A stretch of DNA of 5,458 bases. It comes from PALSA-660 sp036508075 (GTDB lineage Bacteria > Actinomycetota > Coriobacteriia > Anaerosomatales > PALSA-660). Of this stretch, positions 5,235 through 5,458 are shown piece by piece (position 1 is the stretch's first letter; every line of letters begins with the position of its first letter). The stretch covers positions 1 to 5,458 of the forward strand of contig DATCIA010000062.1 in NCBI GenBank assembly GCA_036508075.1. Direction: 5' to 3'. Below the pieces are notes generated by a model. It searched no databases. It had not been told where the DNA came from and saw nothing but the letters and a program-made list of their open reading frames with translations. The position numbers and the translations under genes are program-made.

Positions 5235-5458
5235 TCGTCCGACCGCGCAAAGAGGACCATCTCGTCATAGGCAAGTTCACGGGCAAGGTCATCATCGGCG
5301 TCGGACTACTGATGACCATCCCGCTGGTCACTTCGCTCGTGTTCGCCGAGTGGGACACGGCAATCGATTTCATCATCTCGATCATGGCGTGCCTGGTGTT
5401 CGGCTTCGGACTGCAGGCCGTATGCCGTACCGCGAAGGACCTCTCGTGGAGCCATGGT
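5231..5458 (+). CDS. trkH: TrkH-family potassium channel subunit, N-terminal part (3' end outside window)
   Basis: GTG 5231 opens a frame that runs to the window edge; 76 residues are visible. After a basic start (MIVRPRKEDH), hydrophobic spans at about 17-39 and 43-65 are joined by AEWDTAIDF, and LSW follows at 71-73. A glycine-rich first span, a short EWD-type loop, a second span and an LSW motif are typical of the TrkH/KtrB N-terminus. The potassium-selectivity loops would come later and are not visible. TrkH is the membrane pore for potassium uptake and is gated by the TrkA ring encoded just upstream. The GTG overlaps the TGA of the 48-aa gene (GTGA) and lacks a convincing Shine-Dalgarno, so translation is probably coupled. 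Confidence 0.85.
   Translation, partial: MIVRPRKEDHLVIGKFTGKVIIGVGLLMTIPLVTSLVFAEWDTAIDFIISIMACLVFGFGLQAVCRTAKDLSWSHG

Noticed and set aside
1..5458. Signs of a mobile element, CRISPR array, toxin-antitoxin pair or defence system
   Set aside because: I saw no transposase, integrase, spaced direct repeats or paired small cytoplasmic genes. Gene orientation and base composition look uniform.

Overview
The window is high-GC (by eye about two thirds G+C) bacterial chromosomal DNA with every supported gene on the + strand. GTG starts, ATGA/GTGA overlaps, two adjacent short TrkA genes (the arrangement of mycobacterial ceoB/ceoC) and a DUF5679-type mini zinc ribbon suggest an actinobacterium, perhaps a Coriobacteriia-like lineage. 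That placement is inferred from gene content, not from a marker gene.

Region 1 (1-3243) looks like one transcription unit of membrane proteins. It holds the C-terminal part of a membrane-anchored M28-family zinc peptidase (its 5' end lies outside the window), a six-span membrane diguanylate cyclase starting 7 nt later, and a DUF1461/TIGR01906 (Lit-like) four-span membrane protein whose ATG overlaps the cyclase stop codon. The peptidase is unusual because about 245 low-complexity, acidic residues interrupt its catalytic domain.

Region 2 (3219-3575) is a small unit of its own: a candidate promoter, a leader with a long stem-loop, a strong Shine-Dalgarno sequence, a 48-residue four-cysteine zinc-ribbon protein (DUF5679-like), and two consecutive hairpins after its stop. 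The second hairpin is very long.

Region 3 (3576-5458) is a potassium-uptake operon. A 195-nt control region contains a candidate promoter whose -35/-10 spacer is filled by a 17-nt dyad. It is followed by two single-RCK TrkA proteins (213 and 221 aa), a 48-aa single-span membrane protein that is easily missed because it is so short, and the N-terminus of the TrkH channel subunit, which overlaps the small gene by GTGA and runs off the window. The TrkA proteins would form the cytoplasmic nucleotide-binding gating ring under the TrkH pore; the small protein's position makes it a candidate accessory subunit.

The longest stretch without a gene is 3497-3771 (275 nt), which contains the hairpins and the trk control region. 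I saw no tRNA, rRNA, CRISPR array, insertion sequence or phage gene. Most of the window is ordinary core metabolism and signalling; the best leads are the 48-aa membrane protein, the interrupted peptidase and the dyad in the trk promoter.
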